From: Planctomycetota bacterium | Lineage (GTDB): Bacteria > Planctomycetota > UBA8742 > UBA2392 | NCBI GenBank assembly: GCA_019186845.1 | Contig: JABARW010000036.1 | Coordinates: forward strand, 1 to 50,753 | Length of the DNA: 50,753 nt | Direction: 5' to 3' | Shown: positions 15,666 to 23,656 of the stretch, in pieces | How positions within the stretch are numbered: position 1 is the first letter of the stretch | Layout of the letters: each line of letters begins with the position of its first letter | Position numbers and translations under genes: made by a program | The notes under the pieces: generated by a model | Seen by the model: only the letters and a program-made list of their open reading frames with translations | The model's database searches: none | What the model was told of the DNA's origin: nothing

Positions 15666-16859
15666 TCAATATTTGGGGCTGGTGGGGTCCACCTCGTCGC
15701 TCCAGCGCAGCATGCCGCCCAGCATGTTTCTGACGCGGGAGAAACCCTTCTCCTGCAGGAATTTGGTGACGCTGCCCGAGCGTCCGCCGCTGCGACAGTA
15801 AACGACGATCTCCTCGTTCTTGTGGGCGAGCAGTTCCTGCCAGCGCTGGCCGATTTCGGGCGTGGGAATGAAGGCGTCATAGGGCAGCTTGCAGATGCCG
15901 AGTTCATTGGCGTTGCGCACGTCGAGCAGGAAGGGCTTGTCGCCCTTGTCCAGGCGCGCCTTGAGCTGGGCGGGGGTGATTTCGTCGGCCTTCTGGCCCA
16001 GGTTCGATGCCATGCGGGCCTTTTCGGCTTCCTCGTTGGCCTTGGGAATGCCGCAGAACTGATAATAGTCGATGAGCTGGTGGATGCTGCGCTGCGGCCC
16101 GCAGATGGGGCACTTGGCGTCCTTGCGTATCTTGAGCTCGCGCCACTTCATGGCCAGGGCGTCAAACACCAGCAGGCGGCCCTTGAGGGGCTCGCCGATC
16201 CGCAGCAGGACCTTGACCGTCTCAAGGGCCTGGATGCAGCCCACCACGCCGGGCAACACGCCAATCACCCCGCCTTCGGCGCATGAGGGCACCATGCCGG
16301 GCGGCGGAGGCTCGGGGTAAAGGCAGCGGTAGCAGGGTCCGTCCTGGTAGTTGAAGACGGTGGCCTGGCCGTCAAAGCGGAAGATGCTGGCATAGACGTT
16401 GGGCTTGCCCTCGAGCACGCAGGCGTCATTGACGAGGTAGCGGGTGGGGAAGTTGTCCGTGCCATCGGCCACGACGTCGTACTGCTTGACGATGCCCCGG
16501 GCGTTCTCGCTGCTCAAGGCGACTTCGTGGATGTCCACCTTGAGGTGCGGGTTGAGGTCAAGAAGCCGCGCCTTAGCGCTGTCCACCTTGCGTTTGCCCA
16601 CGCTGGAAGTGCCGTGGATGATCTGGCGCTGCAGGTTGGAGGAATCGACGACATCAAAGTCAACGATGCCGATGCGCCCCACGCCCGCCGCCGCAAGGTA
16701 CATGGCCAGGGGCGAGCCCAGGCCGCCGGCGCCCACGCAGAGCACACTTGAGGCCTTGAGCCTCTGCTGTCCCTCCAGCCCGACCTCGGGCAGGATGATG
16801 TGACGCGCATAGCGCTGAAGTTCGTCGTTGGAAAGTGTCACCTGGGCTGCCACAGCCAT
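15666..16859 (-). CDS. moeB: MoeB/ThiF-type adenylyltransferase with C-terminal rhodanese domain (MoeZ-like)
   Basis: A 397-residue E1-like enzyme that adenylates the C-terminal Gly-Gly of a small sulfur-carrier protein and can then transfer sulfur to it. The ATP site is CVGAGGLGSP (41-50), followed by the R/N/D active-site pattern of the family (NLQRQIIHGTSSVGKRK; DGTDNFPTRY). Two CxxC pairs (CYRC, CPIC) bind structural zinc. The rhodanese domain (about 290-397) has the persulfide cysteine in VVYCRSGGRSG. This MoeZ-like fusion serves molybdopterin, thiamine or cysteine sulfur-carrier pathways. The window also has moaA and cysK, but not adjacent. A GAGGACG site precedes the ATG. Confidence 0.93.
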   Translation of the reverse strand: MAVAAQVTLSNDELQRYARHIILPEVGLEGQQRLKASSVLCVGAGGLGSPLAMYLAAAGVGRIGIVDFDVVDSSNLQRQIIHGTSSVGKRKVDSAKARLLDLNPHLKVDIHEVALSSENARGIVKQYDVVADGTDNFPTRYLVNDACVLEGKPNVYASIFRFDGQATVFNYQDGPCYRCLYPEPPPPGMVPSCAEGGVIGVLPGVVGCIQALETVKVLLRIGEPLKGRLLVFDALAMKWRELKIRKDAKCPICGPQRSIHQLIDYYQFCGIPKANEEAEKARMASNLGQKADEITPAQLKARLDKGDKPFLLDVRNANELGICKLPYDAFIPTPEIGQRWQELLAHKNEEIVVYCRSGGRSGSVTKFLQEKGFSRVRNMLGGMLRWSDEVDPTSPKY

Positions 16860-17214
16860 GTCTCGTCCTCATTTGGGCGCCATGCGCCGCCGGCTCTCGC
16901 GGGCCAATCTAGCGCCGTTTGCCGCTTTGTGTAGCGGATGACCCAATGAAACAAGCACCACGGCGAGGCGTGGGGGCAACCCGAGCTATCCGGGCTTGAC
17001 GCTCACGCGAAACCAGCACAGGGTCAGGTTGCTGGCGCTTCGTGACAATGCTCTGCGGTGCAAGCACCGTGATGCACTCTCACATGGCCTGGACCACTTT
17101 TCGGTCAGCAGACCCAATTCAGCTCCCTATCCTCTGGTCCGACTCTGCCGGATTTCTCGTTCGCCGTGCAGTTGTGCTGGCGCCGGCCGTGGTCTCGCTC
17201 TTCAATGGGCCGTC
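16860..17214. other. Intergenic region between divergent moeB and the P-type ATPase
   Basis: About 355 bases carrying the promoters of two divergent genes. The ATPase frame stays open upstream to about 16996, but the peptide there is unlike any P-type ATPase N terminus. TTCAAT lies eight bases before the ATPase ATG and may be its -10 box. No RNA gene or long repeat was seen. Confidence 0.5.
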
Positions 17215-19896
17215 ATGAAGGACCCCCACAACCAAAGCGCCGAGGCCGCCCTCGCCGAACTGCAAAGTTCGCCCAACGGCCTCTCCGCCGCGGAGGCCCT
17301 GCTGCGCCTTCAGCAACACGGGCCCAACACCCTGCCCGAAGCAACGCCACCCACCCTCGCCCAGCTTTTCCTGCACCAGTTCAAGAGCCCGCTGATCTAC
17401 GTGCTGCTGCTGGCCGGAGCCATTTCGCTCGTGCTGGGCGAGTTCACGGATGCTGCCTTCATTTTCGGCGTACTGGTACTCAATGCCGTCATCGGCACGG
17501 TGCAGGAGGCCAACGCCCAGCGCCAGGCCGCTTCCCTCAAGAGCCTGACCGTGCCGCACGCCCTGGTGCTGCGCCAGGGTGAAGACCTTGAAATCAACGC
17601 CGCGGACCTCGTGCCGGGCGACGTCGTGCTGCTCGAAACGGGCAACAAGGTGCCCGCCGACCTGCGCCTGCTTTCGGCCAACAACCTTGAGATCGACGAA
17701 TCCCTGCTCACAGGCGAAAGCCTGCCCGTGGACAAGAACCCGGCCTCGCTCGCGCCCGCCCAGGCCGCCCTGGGTGACCGCCTCAACATGGCCTTTGCCG
17801 GCACGCTTGTCACGCGCGGACGCGGCACGGGCCTGTGCGTGGCTACCGGCCGCAAGACCCAACTGGGCGGTATCGCCAACCTGGTGAGCGGCCGCGAGTC
17901 CGCCAAGCCGCCGCTGCTTCAGCGCATGGAGCGCTTCACGCAAGTGATCTCGCTGATCGTGGCTGTGGCCTGCGCGGTGGTGGCCGCGGTGGCCCTGGCG
18001 CGCGGAAATTCGCTGGAAGAGGTCTTTTTGCTGGCCGTGGGTCTGGCCGTGGCGGCGATTCCCGAGGGCCTGCCCGTGGCCCTGACCATAGCGCTGGCCA
18101 TTGCCACCTCGCGCATGGCCAGGCGCAACGTCATTGTGCGCAAGCTCATTGCGGTGGAGGCCCTGGGTTCGTGCACCTTCATTGCCAGCGACAAAACCGG
18201 CACGCTCACGCTCAACCAGCTCACCGTCAAGCGCCTGTGCCTGCCCCATGGCGCGCCCCTGGAGATCAGCGGCGAGGGTATGACGCCCGAGGGCGAGCTC
18301 CTGCTGCCGCCGGGCATTGACGCCCTGAAGGCCCGCACCGCCGCCGAGCGGCTGGCCCGCGCCGTGACCCTGTGCAACGAGGGCTTTCTGGGCAAACGCG
18401 AGGGCCGCTGGTCTCACCACGGCGACGCCGTGGATGTCAGCCTGTTGGTGCTGGCCCACAAACTCGGCATCACGAAACCGGCCATGGAAGCAGCTTTCCC
18501 CCTGCTGGCCGAGATTCCCTTTGAAAGCGAACGGCAATACGCCGCGACCCTGCACCAGAGCGGCGACCAAAAGATCGCCTGCGTCAAGGGCGCGCTCGAA
18601 AAGCTGCTGCCCATGTGTACACGCATGGGCGCGCTGCAGGGTGAATTGCCCCTGGACGCCGCGGCCATCGAGGGCGCCGCCCACGAGCTTGCCCGCGCCG
18701 GCTATCGCGTGCTGGCCGTGGCCGAAGGCGCCCAGGACCTTGCAGACCCCAAGTCCTTCGGCCCCGGCCACCTGTCCGGCATGACCTTCCTCGGCCTCGT
18801 GGGAACCATTGACCCGCCCCGCGCAGACGCCAAACAGGCCATTGCCGCCTGCCGCGGCGCCGGCATCGAAGTCGCCATGGTCACGGGCGACCACCCCCTG
18901 ACGGCGCTCGCGATTGCCAAAGATCTCGGCCTGGCCCAAAACGACTCTGCGGTGGTCACGGGCCCGGCCCTGCGCGCCGAGCAGGACGGCGCAAAGCGCG
19001 CGGCCATGATGGCCCAGGCCCGCGTGTTTGCCCGCGTTGAGCCCAGCCAGAAGCTGGACATCGTGCAGGCCCTGCAGAAGACGGGTCACTTCGTGGCTGT
19101 GACCGGCGACGGCGCCAACGATGCGCCGGCGCTGCGCGCCGCCCACGTGGGCGTGGCCATGGGCAAGGCCGGCACCGATGTGGCGCGCGAAACGGCGGAC
19201 ATGATCCTCGTGGACGACAATTTTTCGTCCATCGTGGCCGGCATTGAGGAAGGGCGCGTCGCGTATGCCAACGTGCGCAAGGTGATCTTCATGCTGTTCT
19301 CGACCGGCATGGCCACCATTTTCGCCTTCATCAGCGCGCTGGTGCTGGGCCTGCCCATGCTGTTCACGGCCGTGCAGATGCTGTGGCTGAACATCGTCAC
19401 CAACGGCATCCAGGATGTGGCGCTGGCCTTCGAGCCCGCCGAGGGCGGCGAACTCAGGCGCAAGCCGCGTCCGCCCCAGGAGCCGATCTTCAACCGCTGG
19501 ATGATCGAGGGCTGCGCCATCAGCGCCGTCTGGATGGGCGCCTGGACCGTCGGCGTGTTCTGGTGGGCCTTGCAGGCGGGCTGGTCGGAAAGCGCGGCAC
19601 GCAACGCGGCCCTGCTGATGCTGGTGCTGTTCCAGAACGTGCAGGTGGGCAACTCGCGCAGCGAAACACGCTCAGGCCTGTGGCTCAACCCGCTCAAGAA
19701 TCGCTTCCTGCTCATTGGCACAATCACGGCCCAGGCCGTGCACATCGGCGCCATGTTCACACCGGGGCTGAGAGAGGTGCTGCAGCTTGAGCCGGTGTCG
19801 ATTCACGAATGGCTGCAATGGCTCGCCATCGCCGTGAGCCTGTTCTGGATGATGGAAGCCTACAAGTTCGTGCGCCGCCGCTTCTACAAGGCCTGA
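17215..19896 (+). CDS. P2-type cation-transporting ATPase (probably calcium)
   Basis: An 893-residue P-type ATPase with the full family order: cation N-terminal domain (1-70, LSAAEALLRLQQHGPN), paired helices M1-M2, actuator domain with LLTGESLPVDK, M3-M4 with AVAAIPEGLPVALT (the PEGLP motif of calcium and Na/K pumps), the phosphorylated Asp in SDKTGTLTLNQLTV (D326), a nucleotide domain with CVKGALE, and MVTGDHPLTALAIA and TGDGANDAPALRAAHVGVAMG, then six C-terminal helices. PEGLP and the C-terminal helix set indicate the P2 group (SERCA/PMCA-like); heavy-metal domains are absent. Exact ion specificity is inferred. The start was set at ATG 17215, which begins the conserved domain. Confidence 0.9.
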   Translation: MKDPHNQSAEAALAELQSSPNGLSAAEALLRLQQHGPNTLPEATPPTLAQLFLHQFKSPLIYVLLLAGAISLVLGEFTDAAFIFGVLVLNAVIGTVQEANAQRQAASLKSLTVPHALVLRQGEDLEINAADLVPGDVVLLETGNKVPADLRLLSANNLEIDESLLTGESLPVDKNPASLAPAQAALGDRLNMAFAGTLVTRGRGTGLCVATGRKTQLGGIANLVSGRESAKPPLLQRMERFTQVISLIVAVACAVVAAVALARGNSLEEVFLLAVGLAVAAIPEGLPVALTIALAIATSRMARRNVIVRKLIAVEALGSCTFIASDKTGTLTLNQLTVKRLCLPHGAPLEISGEGMTPEGELLLPPGIDALKARTAAERLARAVTLCNEGFLGKREGRWSHHGDAVDVSLLVLAHKLGITKPAMEAAFPLLAEIPFESERQYAATLHQSGDQKIACVKGALEKLLPMCTRMGALQGELPLDAAAIEGAAHELARAGYRVLAVAEGAQDLADPKSFGPGHLSGMTFLGLVGTIDPPRADAKQAIAACRGAGIEVAMVTGDHPLTALAIAKDLGLAQNDSAVVTGPALRAEQDGAKRAAMMAQARVFARVEPSQKLDIVQALQKTGHFVAVTGDGANDAPALRAAHVGVAMGKAGTDVARETADMILVDDNFSSIVAGIEEGRVAYANVRKVIFMLFSTGMATIFAFISALVLGLPMLFTAVQMLWLNIVTNGIQDVALAFEPAEGGELRRKPRPPQEPIFNRWMIEGCAISAVWMGAWTVGVFWWALQAGWSESAARNAALLMLVLFQNVQVGNSRSETRSGLWLNPLKNRFLLIGTITAQAVHIGAMFTPGLREVLQLEPVSIHEWLQWLAIAVSLFWMMEAYKFVRRRFYKA

Positions 19897-19978
19897 GACC
19901 CCGCCGCCCGGCCCGCACTTGCGCGCCCGGAGAGCCCCGGCGCGCAGGCATGACTCCGCCATTTGCTATTAGCGGTTG

Positions 19979-20001
19979 AAAACGCCCGCCCTGGCCGGGC
20001 G
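19979..20001 (-). terminator. Terminator of the short-chain dehydrogenase gene
   Basis: CGCCCG (19983-19988) pairs with CGGGCG (19996-20001). On the minus strand the stem is followed by TTTT (complement of 19979-19982). Confidence 0.5.
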
Positions 20002-20008
20002 CCGGAAG

Positions 20009-20752
20009 TCAGGTCTTTCGGTGTACGGCAAAGGGGCCGAAAGACTGGGCCGTGGGCATGATCTCCATGCGGTTGACGTTCACATGGGCGGGCAGGTTGA
20101 CGCACCAGGCGCAGGCCTCGGCAATGTCTTGACCTGTCAAGGGTTGCATGCCCTTATAGACGGCGGCGGCCTTGTCCTGGTCACCTTTGAAGCGCACCAG
20201 CGAAAACTCCGTCTCGGCCAGCCCCGGCTCCAGGTTCGTCACGCGAACGCCGGTGCCGGACAAGTCGGCGCGCAGGTTGAGCGAGAACTGCTTCACGAAG
20301 GCCTTGCTGCCGCCGTAGGCGTTGCCGCCGGGGTAGGGGTAGTTGCTCGCCGTGGAGCCCATGTTCACGATGTGACCCCGGCCGCGCTCGACCATGCCCG
20401 GCAGCACGGCGCGCGTGACGAACATCAAGCCCTTGATGTTCGTGTCCACCATCTGCTCCCAGTCATCGAGGTCGGCTTTGTGCGCGGGTTCCATGCCCAG
20501 CGCGAGCCCGGCGTTGTTCACAAGAACATCAACGGTCGCGAATTCCTTGGGCAAGGAGGCCACGGCTTCAAACACCTCTTTACGCCTGCGGACATCGCAA
20601 ACCAGCGCATGGGCCTTGAGCTCTCGGGCCAGTGCGACAAGGCGGTCCTGGCGTCGCCCGAGCACCACGAGTTTCCAGCCGTCGCTGGCAAAGCGGCGGG
20701 CAATGGCCTCTCCAAAGCCCGAAGTCGCGCCGGTCACGAGAATGGTTTTCAT
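20009..20752 (-). CDS. SDR-family oxidoreductase, YdfG-like
   Basis: A 247-residue classical short-chain dehydrogenase. The cofactor site is VTGATSGFGEAIARRF, with GRR after the second strand favouring NADP(H). LVNNAG and the catalytic Ser in NMGSTAS, followed by NAYGGSKAF (Tyr and Lys), complete the active site. The C-terminal NRMEIMPTAQSFGPFAVHR closely matches the YdfG group, NADP-dependent 3-hydroxy acid (serine/allo-threonine) dehydrogenases, so that substrate range is likely. Usual length for YdfG is 248. The start at 20752 is preceded by TAAACC and six bases with no Shine-Dalgarno. Confidence 0.9.
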   Translation of the reverse strand: MKTILVTGATSGFGEAIARRFASDGWKLVVLGRRQDRLVALARELKAHALVCDVRRRKEVFEAVASLPKEFATVDVLVNNAGLALGMEPAHKADLDDWEQMVDTNIKGLMFVTRAVLPGMVERGRGHIVNMGSTASNYPYPGGNAYGGSKAFVKQFSLNLRADLSGTGVRVTNLEPGLAETEFSLVRFKGDQDKAAAVYKGMQPLTGQDIAEACAWCVNLPAHVNVNRMEIMPTAQSFGPFAVHRKT

Positions 20753-20851
20753 GCCGGTGGTTTAGCCCGCCCCGGCAGGCGGGACAAGAGCCCAAGGCGC
20801 CGCCGTCCCGCGACGTCAGGCCCTCGCTGGCGCAGGGGGCGCCTGATGCGC

Positions 20852-20857
20852 TATATT
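20852..20857 (+). promoter_or_regulatory. Leaderless-type -10 box of the 20864 gene
   Basis: TATATT followed by ccggcc and ATG. The box lies inside the longer alternative reading frame that starts at 20846, which argues for the ATG at 20864. Confidence 0.5.
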
Positions 20858-20863
20858 CCGGCC

Positions 20864-21574
20864 ATGGCCAGGGACCCCAGCCGCATCATCAAGCCCATTA
20901 CCCCCGAGGGTCGCGGGCGCGTGGACGCCGCGCTGGAGAAATTCGGCCTGCTTCTCGTCCAAGGCCAGTGGGAGATTCCCAGCCTCGCTGACCTGCTGGA
21001 AGGCGCCCCGATCACCACCAAGGGCTATTCCTATGACTATGTTCCGGCCTGGAACCTGCGCGAGGAATTGTGCACTCGCCCGGATATCGCCCTGTGCAAG
21101 CTGTTTCGCGGCAAGAGCACCCTGGTGCACCAGCGGCACTGGCCCCTGATTGATTCCATCGCCCGCATGGCGCAGCGAGGGGTGTGCGCCGGGCGTGGCG
21201 GTGATCTGCCGCGCGTGATGTACGAGGTTGTCAAGGCCAAGCCGGGACTCACGGGCGAAAGCCTCAAGAAGCGTCTGGAGCTGACCGGGAAGGAGGGCAC
21301 GGCGAAGTTCCGGCGCGCCAAGTCTGACCTTGAGAGCTGGCTGGCCATCGTCGGGAGCGAGGCGGAGGAAGGCGAAGGCCGGGGCCACACGCATGACCAG
21401 CGCTGGCAGGTCTGGGCCGAGGGAAAGATCGCCAGGGGTGTAACGACACCCCACGGTGAAGTCACCCTGCTGGAGGCCGCCGACGCCCTGATGAAGCTGA
21501 CCTTTCCGGAGGGCCTGCCGGCAAAAGCGCCTCCCATGAAGAAGCTCTATCCCCTTTTGGCCCTGCTGGCCTGA
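20864..21574 (+). CDS. Conserved-looking protein of unknown function, possibly AlkZ-related
   Basis: A 236-residue soluble protein. Residues about 118-180 (DLPRVMYEVVKAKPGLTGESLKKRLELTGKEG and following) look like a winged-helix DNA-binding segment. The later WQVWAEGKIARG segment gives a weak resemblance to AlkZ/YcaQ-type DNA glycosylase relatives, but the catalytic QxQ motif of that family was not found, so this is a guess. The start follows TATATT by six bases. The end is two bases before the next gene (GNAT), so the pair is probably co-transcribed. No signal peptide or membrane segment. Confidence 0.6.
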   Translation: MARDPSRIIKPITPEGRGRVDAALEKFGLLLVQGQWEIPSLADLLEGAPITTKGYSYDYVPAWNLREELCTRPDIALCKLFRGKSTLVHQRHWPLIDSIARMAQRGVCAGRGGDLPRVMYEVVKAKPGLTGESLKKRLELTGKEGTAKFRRAKSDLESWLAIVGSEAEEGEGRGHTHDQRWQVWAEGKIARGVTTPHGEVTLLEAADALMKLTFPEGLPAKAPPMKKLYPLLALLA

Positions 21575-21576
21575 CC

Positions 21577-22089
21577 ATGACCTTCCTGCTGCGGACCGCG
21601 AGACTTCGCATTGAGGCCTGCAGCGCCGAGTTTGCCCAGGCAGCCTGCAGCGATCGAGGTTTGGCCGAGGCCCTCAGCGGCCTGCGCCTTCACGCCCAAT
21701 GGCCTGAGCCCGACACCCCCCGGGCGCTCGCCAGTTATGCCCGGGTGCTGGCGCAGGTGCCGCGTCTGCGCGGTTTTGGCATCTGGACGCTGGCCCACGA
21801 AGGTGAAGTGGTGGGGGACGCCGGCTTCAAGGGGCCGCCCAGGGCCGGCGAGGTTGAGGTGGGGTACGGCATCGTACCCGCCCAGCGCGGCCGGGGTCTG
21901 GCCACGGAGGCGGTGGCGGCGCTGTGCGCATGGGCGTTTGGGCAGGGGGTCAGGGCCATCTATGCCCGTTGCGAGGCTGACAACGCGCCCTCGCTTCGGG
22001 TGCTGGCCAAGGTGGGCATGAGGGTCTGTGCCGGGGGGCGCTTTGTGCTGGAGGCACCGGCGAATTTGGCCTTGCACCCTGCAACCTGA
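21577..22089 (+). CDS. GNAT-family N-acetyltransferase (RimJ/RimL-like)
   Basis: A 170-residue acyl-CoA-dependent acetyltransferase of the Acetyltransf_3 type. The opening TARLRIEAC is typical of RimJ/RimL relatives. GEVVGDAGFKGPP and VEVGYGIVPAQRGRGLATEAV supply the core strands and the acetyl-CoA pyrophosphate loop (R/Q-x-x-G-x-G/A, here QRGRGLA). NAPSLRVLAKVGMR is the conserved C-terminal helix. The substrate could be a protein N terminus or a small molecule. It starts two bases after the preceding stop, suggesting an operon with the 20864 gene. Confidence 0.88.
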   Translation: MTFLLRTARLRIEACSAEFAQAACSDRGLAEALSGLRLHAQWPEPDTPRALASYARVLAQVPRLRGFGIWTLAHEGEVVGDAGFKGPPRAGEVEVGYGIVPAQRGRGLATEAVAALCAWAFGQGVRAIYARCEADNAPSLRVLAKVGMRVCAGGRFVLEAPANLALHPAT

Positions 22090-22134
22090 GAGCGCAATTG
22101 CTACAAGTTTTCCACCGACGAGCGTGAGCCCGCC

Positions 22135-23535
22135 ATGGGCGAGATGACCAGCCTGCTTTTGCCGGAAGTGAAGGAGGCGCTGCGCAGCGGCGATGAGAAG
22201 CTGCTGGCGGAGTCCGTGGCGGCCCTGACGCAGGAACTGCTGGCGGCCGACATCGCCGACTTGCTGCTGACCCTGGAACACGAGGACGCGGTCAAGCTTT
22301 TCAAGGCGCTGGAGCCACGCAGGCGTGTTCACGCCTTCGAGTTCCTGAGCCTTGAGGAGCAGGAAAAGCTGGTCGAGAACCTGGGCGCCGACACGCTGGG
22401 CGCGGTGCTTGACGGCATGTCCAGCGACGACCGCGCCGACCTGTTCCGTTATCTGCCGGAGGCCGCACGGGAGCGGCTTTATCCCATGCTGGCGCAGGCC
22501 GAGCGCAATGACGTCAAGCGCCTGCTCGAGTTCAAGGAAGGGACCGCAGGCTCGGTGATGAGCACCGAGTATGCCACCATCCGCCCTGACATGACCGTGA
22601 GCGAGGCGCTGGAGCACCTGCGCCATGTGGCGCCGCAACGCGAGACGATTTACGTGCTTTTTGTCGTGGATGAACAGCGCCGCCTCGTGGGCGTGGTCAG
22701 TTTGCGCGAACTCATTACGGCGGTCACGGGCAGCAAGGTCTTCAGCATCATGCGGCGCGAAGTGATTTCGGCGCGGGCCACGGCCGACCGCGAGGAAGTG
22801 GCCGCGCTGATTTCAAAGTACGACTTCCTGGCGCTGCCCATCGTGGACGAGAACGACGTGATGCTGGGCATTGTTACCCATGACGACGTGATCGACGTGA
22901 TCGAGGCCGAGGCCACAGAGGACGCGCAGAAGGTCGGCGGCGTTGAGGCCCTGGAGCTGCCCTACCTCGAAACGCCCGTCCTGACCATGGTGCGCAAGCG
23001 CGGCTTGTGGCTGGTGCTGCTCTTTGTAGGGCAGATGTTTACGGCCAACGCCATGAGCCACTTCGAGAATGAAATCATGGTGGCGCTCGTGCTGGCGCTG
23101 TTCGTGCCAATGATCATCTCCAGCGGCGGCAACAGCGGGGGGCAGGCGGCCTCCCTTATCATCCGCGCACTGGCCGTGGGCGAAGTCAGAATTTCGGACT
23201 GGTGGCGGGTGGTGCGGCGGGAAGTGATTACGGGGCTGATGCTGGGCGGCCTGCTGGGTGTGCTGGGCTTTGTGCAGGTGCTGGTGCGGGCGTGGTTTTC
23301 TCCGCAGGAGTATCGGGGTCACGGCATGCTGGTGGCGGCGACAATCACGGTTTCACTGGTTGTGATCGTGATGTGGGGCTCGCTGGCGGGTTCGATGTTG
23401 CCCATCTTGCTCAAGCGGCTGGGGCTGGACCCTGCGACTTCCTCAACCCCCTTCGTCGCGACTTTGTGCGACGTGACCGGCATCGTCATCTATTTCGCCA
23501 TCGCCATTTTCATGCTGCGCGGCACACTGCTGTAA
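22135..23535 (+). CDS. mgtE: MgtE-family magnesium transporter
   Basis: A 466-residue protein with the complete MgtE layout: helical N domain (about 10-135), GTAGSVMSTEYATIRPDM linking to a CBS-domain pair (about 140-260) that senses magnesium, a plug helix, and five transmembrane helices (about 285-465). The pore region SSGGNSGGQAASLIIRALAVGE and the C-terminal DPATSSTPFVATLCDVTG are the family signatures; the latter contains the Asp that selects magnesium. No M-box riboswitch fits into the 45-base gap to the upstream gene. Other divalent ions such as cobalt may also be carried. Confidence 0.95.
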   Translation: MGEMTSLLLPEVKEALRSGDEKLLAESVAALTQELLAADIADLLLTLEHEDAVKLFKALEPRRRVHAFEFLSLEEQEKLVENLGADTLGAVLDGMSSDDRADLFRYLPEAARERLYPMLAQAERNDVKRLLEFKEGTAGSVMSTEYATIRPDMTVSEALEHLRHVAPQRETIYVLFVVDEQRRLVGVVSLRELITAVTGSKVFSIMRREVISARATADREEVAALISKYDFLALPIVDENDVMLGIVTHDDVIDVIEAEATEDAQKVGGVEALELPYLETPVLTMVRKRGLWLVLLFVGQMFTANAMSHFENEIMVALVLALFVPMIISSGGNSGGQAASLIIRALAVGEVRISDWWRVVRREVITGLMLGGLLGVLGFVQVLVRAWFSPQEYRGHGMLVAATITVSLVVIVMWGSLAGSMLPILLKRLGLDPATSSTPFVATLCDVTGIVIYFAIAIFMLRGTLL

Positions 23536-23656
23536 GGCGCCCCAGGGTTTGCCGACAGGCGACGTCAGCCGGCGGTGCAGCCTCATCGCGGGCTGGCCGT
23601 GGGAGCCATGAACTGCCGCCAAGAGCTTGGCCCAGGGATCGAGGCCTTGCGCTTCA

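Noticed and set aside
19976..20863. Upstream extension of the 20864 gene
   Set aside because: The extension is the antisense of the short-chain dehydrogenase, and a -10 box lies just before the ATG at 20864.
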